A DNA stretch of 24,124 nt from Hydrogenophaga sp. (GTDB taxonomy: Bacteria; Pseudomonadota; Gammaproteobacteria; Burkholderiales; Burkholderiaceae_C), in the NCBI GenBank assembly GCA_025458415.1, contig JALOSN010000004.1, forward strand, positions 1 to 24,124. Direction: 5' to 3'. Each line of letters opens with the position of its first letter. The first letter of the stretch is position 1. This document shows, piece after piece, positions 23,381 to 24,124 of this stretch. The notes below the pieces were generated by a model. That model worked only from the letters and a program-made list of their open reading frames with translations, was not told the DNA's origin and did no database searches. The position numbers and the translations under genes are program-made.

Positions 23381-24124
23381 ATGTCCGAACGCGTCATACC
23401 CCTGGTCGACCAGCGCATCGCATCGCAGCCCGCTCGGGTACCGACCCAGCCGATCCCGGCCACCGGTCTGCTCGGTGATGCCTTGGGGCGACCATTGCGC
23501 GATCTGCGCATCAGTGTCACCGACCGCTGCAACTTCCGCTGCAGTTATTGCATGCCCAAGGATGTCTTTGACAAGGACTATCCCTATCTTCCGCACAGCG
23601 CCCTGCTGACTTTTGAAGAGATCACCCGGCTGGCCAGGCTTTTTGCGAGCCATGGCGTGCGCAAGCTGCGCCTGACCGGCGGCGAGCCGCTGCTGCGCAA
23701 GAACATCGAGATCCTGATCGAGCAGCTGGCCGCGTTACGTACGGTCGATGGCCTGCCTCTGGACCTGACACTCACCACCAACGGTTCCCTGCTGACCCGA
23801 AAGGCACGAGCGCTGAAGGCTGCGGGCCTGCACCGGGTGACAGTGAGTCTGGACGGCCTGGACGACACGGTGTTCCGGCGCATGAACGATGTCGACTTTC
23901 CGGTCGCCGATGTGCTGGAGGGCATTGCGGCTGCCCGTGACGCCGGACTGGGCCCGATCAAGGTCAACATGGTGGTCAAACGCGGCACCAATGAGCACGA
24001 GATCGTCCCGATGGCGCGCCACTTCAAGGGCAGCGGCATCGTGCTGCGCTTCATCGAGTACATGGATGTGGGGGCCACGAACGGCTGGCGCATGGACGAA
24101 GTGATGCCCAGTGCCGACGTGGTC
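23381..24124 (+). CDS. moaA: GTP 3',8-cyclase MoaA (5' part; runs off the window)
   Basis: The first 248 codons of the radical-SAM enzyme that converts GTP to 3',8-cyclo-GTP, the first step of molybdenum cofactor synthesis. The iron-sulfur cluster motif C50-x3-C54-x2-C57 (RCNFRCSYCMP) is present, as are GGEP (100-103, RLTGGEPLLRK), the TTNG strand, VSLDGLDD and NMVVKRGTNEHEI. The C-terminal second cluster and the GTP-site tail lie beyond the window end. The frame is open to the last base, so this is a cut by the window and not a gene defect. ATG 23381 agrees with the family start MSERVIPLVD. No ribosome site is seen between the -10-like CATAAT and the ATG. Confidence 0.95.
   Translation, partial: MSERVIPLVDQRIASQPARVPTQPIPATGLLGDALGRPLRDLRISVTDRCNFRCSYCMPKDVFDKDYPYLPHSALLTFEEITRLARLFASHGVRKLRLTGGEPLLRKNIEILIEQLAALRTVDGLPLDLTLTTNGSLLTRKARALKAAGLHRVTVSLDGLDDTVFRRMNDVDFPVADVLEGIAAARDAGLGPIKVNMVVKRGTNEHEIVPMARHFKGSGIVLRFIEYMDVGATNGWRMDEVMPSADVV

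Noticed and set aside
22169..23653. A 494-codon minus-strand open frame across the tetR-hydrolase-moaA region
   Set aside because: It runs antisense through the hydrolase gene and its promoter; no domain is visible.
23381..24124. moaA without a stop codon
   Set aside because: The frame simply continues past the end of the window; this is not a truncation of the gene.

Overview
The window is bacterial chromosome of high G+C content (roughly 60-65% by eye). It looks like a betaproteobacterium of the Burkholderiales, most likely the family Comamonadaceae (Hydrogenophaga/Acidovorax-like). That placement rests on protein resemblance (IclR regulator, MoaA, IlvBHC, LeuA, Bpt) and on the gene order ilvB-ilvH-ilvC-pssA-leuA; the genus is inference. 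Nearly all of it is housekeeping DNA. No phage, insertion sequence, CRISPR array or plasmid function is visible.

Layout. 1-2101: tRNA-Asn with its terminator, a VanZ-like membrane protein, then the overlapping pair aat-bpt (both N-degron aminoacyl-transferases). 2172-4202: an IclR regulator facing a PBP7-type D,D-peptidase. 4241-10640 (minus strand): the branched-chain amino acid block ilvB-ilvH-ilvC, a strong terminator, pssA, and leuA. leuA is preceded by a complete, unannotated leucine attenuator: an 18-residue leader peptide with four consecutive Leu codons, a terminator and a competing antiterminator. 10943-12120: RDD membrane protein and LOG-family phosphoribohydrolase. 12142-15328: a nitrogen/NAD group, with a PII protein, a type III (ReAV-like) L-asparaginase, and glutamine-dependent NAD synthetase. 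The start codon of nadE overlaps that of the divergent FemAB/GNAT-like gene. 16594-18873: a compact cluster of three bactofilin-type genes interleaved with two single-pass membrane proteins, probably an envelope scaffold. 18849-21710: the soluble pyrophosphatase gene ppa, which is broken, divergent from an intact K+-independent H+-pumping pyrophosphatase gene hppA. 21768-23296: a TetR regulator divergent from a predicted di-metal hydrolase, with a clear promoter and operator between them. 23381-end: the 5' part of moaA.

The most notable points are the leu attenuator, the disrupted ppa beside hppA, the bactofilin/membrane-protein cluster, and three small lesions close together (third bactofilin gene, ppa, tetR). 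Those lesions could be real gene decay or consensus/assembly error. A further pattern is that several genes have a -10-like hexamer only 6-8 bp before their start codon, which suggests leaderless mRNAs.
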